This document shows positions 43,738-51,496 of a stretch of 64,000 bases of DNA, piece by piece. The position numbers were made by a program, and so were the translations under genes. Below the pieces are notes generated by a model, which saw only the letters and a list, made by a program, of their open reading frames with translations, searched no databases and was not told the origin of the DNA. The DNA lies in the NCBI GenBank assembly GCA_005938025.2, contig VCCI02000003.1:372001-436000 (forward strand), in the 5' to 3' direction. The stretch's first letter is position 1. Each line of letters starts with the position of its first letter. The DNA comes from Inquilinus sp. KBS0705 (GTDB lineage Bacteria > Bacteroidota > Bacteroidia > Sphingobacteriales > Sphingobacteriaceae).

Positions 43738-44829
43738 TTACGATTTTTTACTGGTTAATTCTTTTTGTGCGTCTTTTATTGGTTTGAATGGGCCGAGTTT
43801 GTGTTGCTTTTCGCTGTAGCCATCCGCATAGGGGCCAAACGGGAAATCGATCGGTTTTTTCTTCAGGTCGGTCCAATCCTTGTGCTGGTCTTTATGCGGC
43901 CTGGGTTGCGAATTAACAAACGCTGCTACATTCCAGGCCTCTTCGTCTGTCAGCTGCGGGCTTTGGTAAGTAGCACCAAAAGGCATATTGTTTTTTACGA
44001 ATCCGGCAAAGTTGGTCAGCCTGTACATTCCTGCACCATCGTTATAGCTATGCTTTCCCCAGAGCGGTGGGTTGGCATAGGTTTTTTGATCTGCGTTCAA
44101 AAGGCCTTCACCATTGGAGCCATGACAGCTCTGGCATTTCATGACAAAAACCTCTTTACCTTTTGCCGGGTCAGCCGCATGATCCATAAAAGCTATTTTT
44201 TCAGTAGCACTGCCGAATAGCTTTTGGCCTTTCTTCACATCCTTGCCTAACCATTTCATGTAGGCCAGTATAGATTGTACTTCTTTACCTAGTATATCAG
44301 GCACCTTGCCCGCTAAACTGCGCTCAAAGCATTCTGCAATACGCTCTGAAGCAGGTTCTACTTTACCACTGCGTCCGCTCATTTTTGGATAACTAGTAAC
44401 GAAACTGGCATAGTCATTCCCAAATAACTTGGTGCCGCCTGCCAGGTGGCAGTTCTGGCAATTCATCCCATTGGTGATCATGGCTACACTTCCTTTGGGC
44501 CCTAAGTATTGGGCCGTATGCGCGATCAGCTCGCGGCCGTAACGAATAGCATCACCTGCTTTACCTGCAGGGATGGTACTTTCATCAGGCGCTTTCCAGG
44601 CATCAGCAGGGATAGAACGGGGCGTAGTAACGGCAGAGGCTTCGTTTGACAGGATACTTCCCGTCGATGTGGTTGGCTTGGTTACGGTCGATCTGGTTGA
44701 ACCTATATTAGATAAAGAGATAATAACTATAGCAATGCAGGCAACTGTGATACAACTAATATAAACCGTGTACCGCGACAGTTTAACTACCGTTTTTATA
44801 AGCTCTTTTTGTGATTCCGGATTTTCCAT
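43738..44829 (-). CDS. Membrane-anchored diheme cytochrome c, thiosulfate dehydrogenase (TsdA) type
   Basis: The 363-residue protein has one N-terminal membrane helix (about 18-39) and two c-type hemes: C124QNCH128 (GMNCQNCHLAGG) and C232QSCH236. The lines ERIAECFERSLAGKVP, ILAYMKWLGK, PPLWGKHSYNDGAGMYRL and NMPFGATYQSPQLTDEEAWNVAAFV are those of TsdA, which joins two thiosulfates to tetrathionate or does the reverse. Characterised TsdA has a Cys as axial ligand of heme 1 between the first heme motif and ERI-x-x-CF; no Cys occurs in that stretch here. First gene of the operon, with box C upstream. Confidence 0.85.
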   Translation of the reverse strand: MENPESQKELIKTVVKLSRYTVYISCITVACIAIVIISLSNIGSTRSTVTKPTTSTGSILSNEASAVTTPRSIPADAWKAPDESTIPAGKAGDAIRYGRELIAHTAQYLGPKGSVAMITNGMNCQNCHLAGGTKLFGNDYASFVTSYPKMSGRSGKVEPASERIAECFERSLAGKVPDILGKEVQSILAYMKWLGKDVKKGQKLFGSATEKIAFMDHAADPAKGKEVFVMKCQSCHGSNGEGLLNADQKTYANPPLWGKHSYNDGAGMYRLTNFAGFVKNNMPFGATYQSPQLTDEEAWNVAAFVNSQPRPHKDQHKDWTDLKKKPIDFPFGPYADGYSEKQHKLGPFKPIKDAQKELTSKKS

Positions 44830-44854
44830 TTACTGTCTTTTGTGATTGATATAC

Positions 44855-44862
44855 CAAAAGTA
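44855..44862 (-). promoter_or_regulatory. -7 element of the cytochrome operon
   Basis: Reverse-strand TACTTTTG is a perfect TAnnTTTG, 26 bases before the ATG, and 51 bases from the centre of box C. A good -33 TTTG is missing, as expected for an activated promoter. Confidence 0.6.
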
Positions 44863-44905
44863 CAGTCAAAAAAGACGTTCGTTATATCGTAAAATGTGAT
44901 GTTCA

Positions 44906-44920
44906 ATAACCAAATGTTAT
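44906..44920. promoter_or_regulatory. LysR-type box (ATAAC-N5-GTTAT), copy C
   Basis: ATAACCAAATGTTAT, perfect 5-base arms. Centred near -65 relative to the inferred start of transcription, the usual position of a LysR recognition site. Confidence 0.72.
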
Positions 44921-45232
44921 GAATCACGCATCAGATACTGGCGCACCTTTGAAAATCCACTACGCATAATGATGATCTCATCTTATGTACGATGAAACCG
45001 CGCTCAATCTAAGTATTTCGGGGCAAACGATTTTATAGGAAAAAATAGCGGCTTTAATTGCCGGATAACGGATCTATTTACCATTATGAAAAACATCATA
45101 ATCAAGCTACTAACGTGGTTCGGCTACTCTAAAATCATGTTAAAACTAACGATTCTGTTTCATATGTGCTGAGTCGCAAAAGTTATCGGCATTTTCAACA
45201 AACGCTTTGAGATGTCAATTTTCCTAATACTA
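44921..45232. other. Gap between cargo and mobilization genes
   Basis: No convincing gene. A 28-codon + strand frame (45085-45171, starting MKNIIIKLLTWFGYSK) may be a remnant or chance. The region is the border between sulfur cargo and mobilization backbone. Confidence 0.4.
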
Positions 45233-46156
45233 TTACCTGGAAATCGATCTTGCTATATTCTTTTTTTGACGATTCTTTCCGTAAACCGCCTCATCATCAA
45301 CATCGTCACGGATGTCAAAGGTTACAGGAGTGGTAAAATCCTCCAGTGAATGCTCGATATTAGCAGTTTGCCCGGCAATGCTTTCTTGATTAGCAAGCTC
45401 AATATCGCTTTCAGATATTCTTAAGTCGAAGTAACCCATTTCTATCCGTTCATTTAAACTGCCATTCTTTTGGACGTTGGCATAAGCCATGGTTTCCTTC
45501 AGTTGCCTGTCAAATTCAAATAAGCTGTCAAAGAGACCTTCGCCGCTTTGCTTGAACGCAACTCGGTCGAACTGACCCATCTTTTTAGAATGTTCTTCAT
45601 TCTTCCCACGTGAATTATTCATCGGGCTAAGTTTGATCGTATTGGTAGCATCTTTCCTAGATACAATTACCTGTATGTGTAATTGCTCACCATCCTTCCT
45701 GTCGCCGCGCGTTTTTAAGCCTTGTTTGACTTCAGGATCAGTGTAAATATAATAACGATAGTTTTCAAGTTTGGCAAACCAAACCAGGTCTTCATGGCTA
45801 TTCACGCCTTCGCGCTTGAAGTTCTGTGCATAGGCATCCATAACCCGGACTGCAAAACCCTTTAACTGACTTTTCACACCATCATCGCCATATTGCTCCC
45901 TTAGAAATGCGATTTCCTTTTGGCTTGGGCTAATATTAACCAGGAAGAATTTGGCATCAGCCTTACCTAATTTGGCGATATTATTATCTATGGTTTTCAT
46001 CACCTGATAGGGGTCAATATCGACCGTTTTGCCGTTGAACCAGTCTTCGGGTTGGTTTTTCTTTTCGATCCGGTTCTCTTTTTCCAGGTAATGCACCAGC
46101 CCACTGCTGCTCCCTTTGTTGGCCGCTTCCTTGCTGTCACTGATATTGATAAACAT
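45233..46156 (-). CDS. Relaxase, DUF5712/MobB type
   Basis: The 307-residue protein starts MFINISDSKEAANKGSSSGLVHYLEKE and contains DGEQLHIQVIVSRKD near residue 165, where the metal-binding His pattern of Bacteroidota Mob relaxases lies. Proteins of this type nick at oriT to start transfer. Databases often misname it after molybdopterin MobB. It follows the BfmA-type gene by 17 bases. Confidence 0.82.
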   Translation of the reverse strand: MFINISDSKEAANKGSSSGLVHYLEKENRIEKKNQPEDWFNGKTVDIDPYQVMKTIDNNIAKLGKADAKFFLVNISPSQKEIAFLREQYGDDGVKSQLKGFAVRVMDAYAQNFKREGVNSHEDLVWFAKLENYRYYIYTDPEVKQGLKTRGDRKDGEQLHIQVIVSRKDATNTIKLSPMNNSRGKNEEHSKKMGQFDRVAFKQSGEGLFDSLFEFDRQLKETMAYANVQKNGSLNERIEMGYFDLRISESDIELANQESIAGQTANIEHSLEDFTTPVTFDIRDDVDDEAVYGKNRQKKNIARSISR

Positions 46157-46173
46157 ATTGTCTCCCTAATTAA

Positions 46174-46725
46174 TTACAATAACCGCACTTGTTCTTTGGT
46201 AACTGCAATCAGCTCTTCTTTTTCCCTACTTGATATCATCATGGTAAACGCTTCCCTCGATTTTATATAAGCCTCCAAAATGGAAATGAACTGCGCTTTC
46301 AGCATTTCTTTACTTTTCTGACTTTGTAATATCGCCTCCATCAGCCGGGCCATTTCGCCGACCATGTTTGCCAGGGTATGCTGATTATTCAGTACATCCA
46401 CATTATGAGTCAGCACTTCTGTATTAAATCGATCGATGATCTGCCGCTGGGATTCACCGACCCTGTCCAGCATCGTTTTAATAGGAACCAGCAGCATGTT
46501 TTCCTGTGTTTTGATAAAGCCTATATATTGTTGGTGGTTTTTCAGCAGAGTGTTTTTCAAAAGCTCATCATTCAGGTCTATAGGGTCTTTCTTACTTTTA
46601 TAAAAATAATCGACCATCTGAATAAAAACCTGGCGCTTTGTACGGCCCAGCTTTAGGGCGATCTTTTCAAACTTTTGATCAACCACTACGGGGTATCGCA
46701 CTGATCTTACATTAATGTCTTCCAT
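46174..46725 (-). CDS. BfmA/BtgA family mobilization accessory protein
   Basis: A 183-residue mostly helical protein with an N-terminal ribbon-helix-helix-like segment (VRYPVVVDQKFEKIALKLGRTKRQVFIQMVDYFY) and a long coiled region. It matches the accessory proteins that bind oriT in Bacteroides mobilizable elements. It lies next to the relaxase and just downstream of the candidate oriT. Confidence 0.82.
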   Translation of the reverse strand: MEDINVRSVRYPVVVDQKFEKIALKLGRTKRQVFIQMVDYFYKSKKDPIDLNDELLKNTLLKNHQQYIGFIKTQENMLLVPIKTMLDRVGESQRQIIDRFNTEVLTHNVDVLNNQHTLANMVGEMARLMEAILQSQKSKEMLKAQFISILEAYIKSREAFTMMISSREKEELIAVTKEQVRLL

Positions 46726-46840
46726 TGTTCTAATCCATTTGTCCGCATAAGCCTTAATTCAGGTTTATAGGGTTGTCCAGTTATAAGGAATACTGCCAAG
46801 TATTCTTTTTCTTTTATTTTTCAGCCAGGAACCGCCTAAA

Positions 46841-47105
46841 GTATCCCCGGAGGATACGCAAAACCCCCGTATCGAAGCGTAGGGCAAGCAAAGTAGGGCT
46901 CTGCCCAACTTCCGCTTGCTCCTTTTCTTCCATGAAGAAAAGGACGATGAAGATCCCTGAACTTGTTCGATGCGGTCATAAAAAAGTGGTTAAAATTTTT
47001 GATTATTGCCCTGCCGATATAGCGATAGACTGATAAATAGTTATAGCGATAGTCTCGGCTGATGCGCTCGCAGAGCACTTGTTCCCAATGAACAAGTGCT
47101 CTGCG
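46841..47105. other. Candidate oriT: cluster of inverted repeats
   Basis: Four structures lie in this non-coding stretch of 46726-47152: GTATCC-N5-GGATAC (46841-46857); an imperfect AGTAGGGC/GCCCAACT hairpin with outer GCAAGC/GCTTGC arms (about 46883-46919); TCCTTTTCTTC/GAAGAAAAGGA (46920-46944); and a perfect 16-base stem CGCAGAGCACTTGTTC with a 5-base loop (47069-47105). Its place beside the mobilization genes favours a transfer origin. Confidence 0.5.
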
Positions 47106-47152
47106 AACTTTGAACTTGTTCTACATGCCGTTCATCGTGCTTCAGTTTCATC

Positions 47153-47458
47153 TTACGCTAAATTCGGCCAGTAAACCAGGCTCTCTTGTTTGGGACTGAA
47201 ACTTGGTTGGTAGCGTATGTATCCATATTCATCCAATTCACGAATGCACTTGTGATACGTTGCCACCGAAGCAATCTTGGAATATACCATCAGTTGTTTG
47301 CGGGTAATGCCAAAAGGATTGTCATAGCCGCTTTTTTGCCAGGCAGCGAACAAGGCAGCGCATAAGCTGATATGCGTACTGGAAAGGTGCTGGTCTTTTC
47401 CCATACGCCTGACCAGCCTGCTGTAATCCGCAAATGCGAGGTTTATTTTGGTTTGCAT
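47153..47458 (-). CDS. Small accessory protein of the element (winged-helix-like)
   Basis: From the ATG at 47458 the protein is 101 residues: MQTKINLAFADYSRLVRRMG, then YDNPFGITRKQLMVYSKIASVATYHKCIRELDEYGYIRYQPS, which looks like a winged helix of replication/partition type and is common beside Bacteroidota integrases. Its ATG overlaps the TGA of the HTH gene by one base (TGATG), so the two are translationally coupled. The longer frame to 47785 runs through the HTH gene and is rejected. Confidence 0.75.
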   Translation of the reverse strand: MQTKINLAFADYSRLVRRMGKDQHLSSTHISLCAALFAAWQKSGYDNPFGITRKQLMVYSKIASVATYHKCIRELDEYGYIRYQPSFSPKQESLVYWPNLA

Positions 47459-47721
47459 CAGCGCTGATTCCCTTCCAGTATTTTTGTGATATCCTCCAGC
47501 TTGTAGTACATCATCCCGCCGATCTTGGTATAGCGCAATGTGCCATTGATCCGCAGGTTTTGTAAGGTACCGGGAGAAATGCTCAGCATCTTCCGGACCT
47601 CCGCACTTTTGAGCCATTGTTTGGATTGCCCTGTGCCAGGCTTGATCATTTCCTTGATCTCGTTCAGTAATTCGGTTTTGAAGATTTTTAAATCTTCCTT
47701 TGATAACAGGTCCACATTCAT
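47458..47721 (-). CDS. Excisionase-like helix-turn-helix protein
   Basis: The 87-residue protein contains KQWLKSAEVRKMLSISPGTLQNLRINGTLRYTKIGGMMYYKLEDI, the MerR/excisionase-type winged helix common in Bacteroidota integrative elements. It probably acts as a recombination directionality factor or as a regulator of mobilization genes. An inverted repeat at 47855-47882 upstream may be its operator. Confidence 0.82.
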   Translation of the reverse strand: MNVDLLSKEDLKIFKTELLNEIKEMIKPGTGQSKQWLKSAEVRKMLSISPGTLQNLRINGTLRYTKIGGMMYYKLEDITKILEGNQR

Positions 47722-47854
47722 AAAATAGTTGTTTAGTAGATGAATAAATAATAATTTGACATCCCTCCATCCCCTGAACAGGCATGGGTAGGCTCGCTGA
47801 CTAAGGATTATAGAAGATCAGCCGGTTTTGCAACCAAAGCAAATGTAAATATAT

Positions 47855-47882
47855 GTTTTGATAAAATAAAATACATCAAAAC
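47855..47882. promoter_or_regulatory. Inverted repeat between divergent element genes
   Basis: GTTTTGAT-N12-ATCAAAAC, perfect 8-base arms, between the HTH gene (reverse) and the gene at 48028 (forward). A TATATTTG box (47889-47896) follows in the forward direction. Possible operator or Xis site. Confidence 0.4.
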
Positions 47883-48027
47883 TTATGATATATTTGCAGT
47901 GCGATCATGTTCATTCAATTTAATACGGATCGGCGTTATTTGCGATAGTTGAGGTGTAAATAAATTTTAGCAGCCTATCAAAAACCGCCAAAAGCCACTG
48001 AAAATAATTTAAAAAAAAGTAAAAAAA

Positions 48028-48729
48028 TTGAGAATCTCTTTTAAAACCTATTTCAATGACCGGCTAAAGCAGGTCAGTTTTCATGGGGTAACCACGCATC
48101 CGCTATATGTGCAGGTAACATATGAGCGCAGGACCATTTTTTTTAAGAGTTATTATTTCGAGCTATTGTCCAAAGAGCGCTATTTACTGACCATACCGGG
48201 AACCGGTATCCGAAAAGGGCCAGAACTGCTGGATGTGATTAAAATAGAAACTGAAGTCATTAAATTTATTATTGCCAGGCACTCCGATGATTTTTCGCTG
48301 GAACTCTTTAAAAGGGAATACGCTCATTACAGCAAAGACCTGTGTGACGAAATGGAAAGCGGGTTTATTAATTACCTGCATACCTTCTTCTGGGATGAGG
48401 GTATGCCTGCACTAGGAGATATTATGCTGTATGGCAGTAAAAACGTGATTGCCTTTGATGCTGTTAGGGATATGAAAAGCTCGTTTAATAAAACCGTTTA
48501 TGATAAACTGATTGAAAACTCATTCTACTACGCGCCGCCATATTTATCTGTTTACGGTTTTATGAAAGAAACCAAACAATGGCCGATGCTGTTATTAACG
48601 GCGATGGAATGGGAACAGCCGGAAACTCAAGCAGCGTTTAGGGAATATGCCAGCATAAACTTTCCTGGAATGGATCCGGAAAAACTGAATAGCCAGGTCA
48701 ACGACTGGGCTCGATTACAAATAAAATAA
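48028..48729 (+). CDS. Unknown protein of the mobile element
   Basis: The only + strand gene of the element: 233 residues, soluble, starting at a TTG (RISFKTYFNDRLKQVSFHGVTTHPLYVQVTYERRTIFFKSYYFELL), with no usable ATG nearby. The first 50 residues resemble the arm-type DNA-binding fold found at the N-terminus of Bacteroidota integrases, but no catalytic domain follows. I do not recognise the rest. A role in element maintenance is inferred only from location. Confidence 0.6.
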   Translation: MRISFKTYFNDRLKQVSFHGVTTHPLYVQVTYERRTIFFKSYYFELLSKERYLLTIPGTGIRKGPELLDVIKIETEVIKFIIARHSDDFSLELFKREYAHYSKDLCDEMESGFINYLHTFFWDEGMPALGDIMLYGSKNVIAFDAVRDMKSSFNKTVYDKLIENSFYYAPPYLSVYGFMKETKQWPMLLLTAMEWEQPETQAAFREYASINFPGMDPEKLNSQVNDWARLQIK

Positions 48730-49034
48730 AGTAGCAATAGGATTGAACAATGCATACCATTTTTTCAACTTGAGCAACAATTGAGTTAAACCGGGTGAAA
48801 ACTCAAGGGTGGGCGGCCGCTGAAAACAAAAACACTTTTGCCCATTTACATGCCCTTGAATTTTCATCCCGGTTTGGCCTAAATTCGCGAAAGGGTGAAA
48901 AAAGGAATGTAACGATGGTGGGGTGGCGAAAAGGCTGTCGTGAGCATAGCGAATGTTAGCCTGCGAGTAAGGAAAAGCTGTTTCCGGAATGCAGCATTGC
49001 GGAATGTGGAAACGGCTTTTCCTGATGGTTTTCA
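48730..49034. other. Non-coding stretch with a long hairpin
   Basis: No convincing gene. GGAAAAGCTGTTTCC (48971-48985) and GGAAACGGCTTTTCC (49008-49022) form a 15-base stem with one mismatch around a 22-base loop, directly after the toxin gene. It could be a second structured site of the element or a transcript end for the toxin pair. Confidence 0.4.
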
Positions 49035-49700
49035 CTACCTGCCTATAGTATAATCCCGGCCTCGCTCTTCGTCATTGTCCCGCTTCTCTGAAATTTTACC
49101 GTAGCGACCTGCAATTTGGTTAATGATCAGCGCTGCGTTTTTAGGCAGCTTATCGCTCAAATAAATTAGTTGCTGTTTTTGAATGCTCATCACAGACCTT
49201 AATTTATGATAGTCACCTGTGGCATCAATAATCTCCAGGTTGTCAAAACGGCCGGCAAAATATTCCAGATTTTTAAGCCCTTCATTGTAATTATACAGAA
49301 TGCTGGCATCGTCGATATAATGGCCCCCTGCTTTTACGCGGGCTGCAACACGAGCCATCGACTCGGGAATACTTTGTAAAACAAGATATATCATATTAGT
49401 TTCGTAGCCATAGGATTTGAACCGTTCAGCAATATCCATCAATAAATGATCCCTGAAATTTGTTTCAATGACAAAATCCCTATTTTTCTTAATTGCTAAT
49501 TCTATACAATCCTGAAAATATTGTTGAAATGCATGTCCAATACTTTCCGGAGGATAATTGGCGTATTTTAAAGCTATAGCGGCCTGTTCTTTATCCGGAT
49601 CAAAGATAAATGCACCAGCAGGGGATAAATCCTTTGAGAAAGTCGATTTACCTGCTCCATTTGGCCCCGCTACAAAAATGAGCTGGGGTTGGGTTTTCAT
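49035..49700 (-). CDS. Zeta-toxin family P-loop protein
   Basis: The 221-residue protein opens with QLIFVAGPNGAGKSTFSKDL (Walker A at residues 11-19), has FDPDKEQAAIAL and a FVIETNFRD segment as in zeta toxins, which phosphorylate UDP-GlcNAc, and a lid-like helical end. It starts 2 bases after the small gene upstream, the usual antitoxin-toxin order. It may stabilise the element. Confidence 0.85.
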   Translation of the reverse strand: MKTQPQLIFVAGPNGAGKSTFSKDLSPAGAFIFDPDKEQAAIALKYANYPPESIGHAFQQYFQDCIELAIKKNRDFVIETNFRDHLLMDIAERFKSYGYETNMIYLVLQSIPESMARVAARVKAGGHYIDDASILYNYNEGLKNLEYFAGRFDNLEIIDATGDYHKLRSVMSIQKQQLIYLSDKLPKNAALIINQIAGRYGKISEKRDNDEERGRDYTIGR

Positions 49701-49702
49701 AT

Positions 49703-49975
49703 CTACAGAACTTTAATAACCTGGATATTGTCAACGCCTAGTACCCTCACGAGCTCTTTATGATCACGGTATTCATGAACCATAATATCATCGGCAGGAC
49801 ATAACTTTTCATCAAAATAAACAATATAAGAATTGTTGTCCCATGCCTCTTGCGTTAGCATTTCTGCTGTCGGTCTAAGTCTTTCAGAGAGTTCTTCTGC
49901 TGACATTTCAAAAACAGATTTTCTGATGGGTTCAATCACAGCGGTGGTTGTTGGATTGTTATTAATTGTTCTCAT
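49703..49975 (-). CDS. Probable antitoxin partner of the zeta toxin
   Basis: A 90-residue protein (IRKSVFEMSAEELSERLRPTAEMLTQEAWDNNSYIVYFDEKLCP) with no known DNA-binding motif and no clear similarity to epsilon. The call rests on position: same strand, 2-base gap, small, immediately before the toxin. Confidence 0.65.
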   Translation of the reverse strand: MRTINNNPTTTAVIEPIRKSVFEMSAEELSERLRPTAEMLTQEAWDNNSYIVYFDEKLCPADDIMVHEYRDHKELVRVLGVDNIQVIKVL

Positions 49976-50033
49976 ACAAATATAATTATTTAAGTGAATT
50001 GATTTTTTAGTTGCTGGATTTTCATTTTCTTAT

Positions 50034-51257
50034 TTAAAAAGCACCTGCTTTATACTTCTCTTTTAACACCGCCATATCCTTGCTGACTTTCATGTCTAAT
50101 ATTTTTGCATAATGCTGGGTAGTTTTGATATTAGTATGCCCTAGCATTTTTGAGACGGTCTCGATCGGCACCCCATTAGACAAAGTAACCGTTGTTGCGA
50201 AGGTGTGCCTGGCGGTGTGAAAAGTAAGCTCTTTGTTGATGCCGCAAACCCCGGCAATTTCTTTCAGGTAGGCGTTCATCTTTTGATTGGTCGAGACGGG
50301 CAATGCTTTACCTTTGATATTGCAAACAGGATCATTGCTATATTTCTCCAGTATCGTCAGCGCTGCGGGTAATAAAGGCACTTTGGTCGGTGTATCCGTT
50401 TTTAAACGTTTAGTGACGATCCACATCTCTTCGTCAGCGCCTTTTATGATCTCCGACTGCTTTAGTTTTTGTACATCTGCATAAGCCAGGCCTGTGAAAC
50501 AACAAAAAAGAAAAATATCCCTGACCTGGTTTAGCCGGTCTGTATCGAAAGCTTTCTCTGATATTTGTCTAATTTGATCGGCATTAAGAAATATCCTGTC
50601 TACCTGTTTTACTTTGGCTTTATAATTTACAAAAGGATCTTTCTCTAACCATCCGCTGGCCAGGCAGATGCGGATGATCTTTTTGAAGTTCTTAATGTAT
50701 TTAACCGCTGAGTTGTTGGCGCATTTTTTTTCGGAACGCAGGTAAAATTCATAATTACTGATAAAATCATGGTCGACAGCTTTAATATCGATATCTGCTA
50801 CCTGGTATTTCCACTCCATAAAGCTTAGGGTGTGGCGCAAAGATGTTTCATAACGCGTTAGGGTACCTGCCGCATATTCGTTGCCGACTAACGCTGCTAT
50901 CTTTTTGTTATGGTCTTTAAAAACATTGATCAAGGTCCTCAATTTTTCGGTTTTACCCAATAACTTGTTTTTAAGTAAGTCTGCGGTTATCAAAACTCCA
51001 GCTTCTGTTAACGTTTTGTGCGCCTCATAAACCTGCGATTGCAGGTTGTCAAGATAGGCGTTAAACGATTTGATTTCTTCTTTAGTGCCACGAAAGCGCC
51101 CTAATTTGCTGTTCCAGTTGGCAGGCAGGCATTCCCTGCAGGAGGTAGTTTCGGCGCGTTTACCATTTACAGTAATACGCAAATAGACGGGCATTGGCCC
51201 TTTTTCATAGTTTTTTGGCCTCTTTAAATAAAAGAGCAAGCTGAATGTAGTTTTCAT
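50034..51257 (-). CDS. Tyrosine-type integrase of the element
   Basis: The 407-residue recombinase has an N-terminal arm-binding domain (about 1-95), a SAM-like core-binding domain (about 105-210) and a catalytic domain. Visible catalytic residues are HTARH (about 345-349), the LGHTNIKTTQHY line with the nucleophilic Tyr near 381. The first Arg position reads FTGLAYADVQ with Ala, as in many Bacteroidota integrases of the IntDOT type. It is encoded beside attR and should cut at the tRNA-Ser site. Confidence 0.93.
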   Translation of the reverse strand: MKTTFSLLFYLKRPKNYEKGPMPVYLRITVNGKRAETTSCRECLPANWNSKLGRFRGTKEEIKSFNAYLDNLQSQVYEAHKTLTEAGVLITADLLKNKLLGKTEKLRTLINVFKDHNKKIAALVGNEYAAGTLTRYETSLRHTLSFMEWKYQVADIDIKAVDHDFISNYEFYLRSEKKCANNSAVKYIKNFKKIIRICLASGWLEKDPFVNYKAKVKQVDRIFLNADQIRQISEKAFDTDRLNQVRDIFLFCCFTGLAYADVQKLKQSEIIKGADEEMWIVTKRLKTDTPTKVPLLPAALTILEKYSNDPVCNIKGKALPVSTNQKMNAYLKEIAGVCGINKELTFHTARHTFATTVTLSNGVPIETVSKMLGHTNIKTTQHYAKILDMKVSKDMAVLKEKYKAGAF

Positions 51258-51362
51258 ACGGTTTTAAGCGTTAAAAGTGAAACAAAAGTAAGCTTGCAAT
51301 TAGAACTTCACAAGATGTTCAACACTTGAACAGGTTGAATATCAAATAGATAAGTAGATATT

Positions 51363-51405
51363 GGTGAGTAAGAGAATCTCTGAAATTACTCACCGAATTA
51401 CGCAC
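51363..51405. repeat. Right subterminal repeats
   Basis: GGTGAGTAA (51363-51371) and TTACTCACC (51386-51394) form a perfect 9-base inverted repeat; TTACTCACCGAATTACGCAC (51386-51405) repeats the left-end site in direct orientation with one base changed. Likely recombination protein sites near the integrase gene. Confidence 0.55.
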
Positions 51406-51452
51406 TTCTTTATAGCGATTTGGTGAATATTATAGTCATTTAGCCTAAAAAC

Positions 51453-51483
51453 AAAAGCCTGCAATCATTTGATTTGCAGGCTT
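51453..51483 (-). terminator. Element-borne terminator for tRNA-Ser
   Basis: AAGCCTGCA / TGCAGGCTT with an 11-base loop. It resembles the chromosomal hairpin at 34401-34432 at most positions and restores a transcript end for the tRNA after integration. Confidence 0.6.
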
Positions 51484-51496
51484 CTATCTGTTTTTC

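Noticed and set aside
47459..47785. N-terminal extension of the 47153-47458 gene
   Set aside because: It overlaps the well-supported excisionase-like HTH gene in another frame; the TGATG junction gives a natural start at 47458.
48715..49035. 106-residue reverse open frame
   Set aside because: Unlike any protein composition around it (many His, Phe, Pro), no start context, and it covers the structured hairpin stretch; treated as non-coding.
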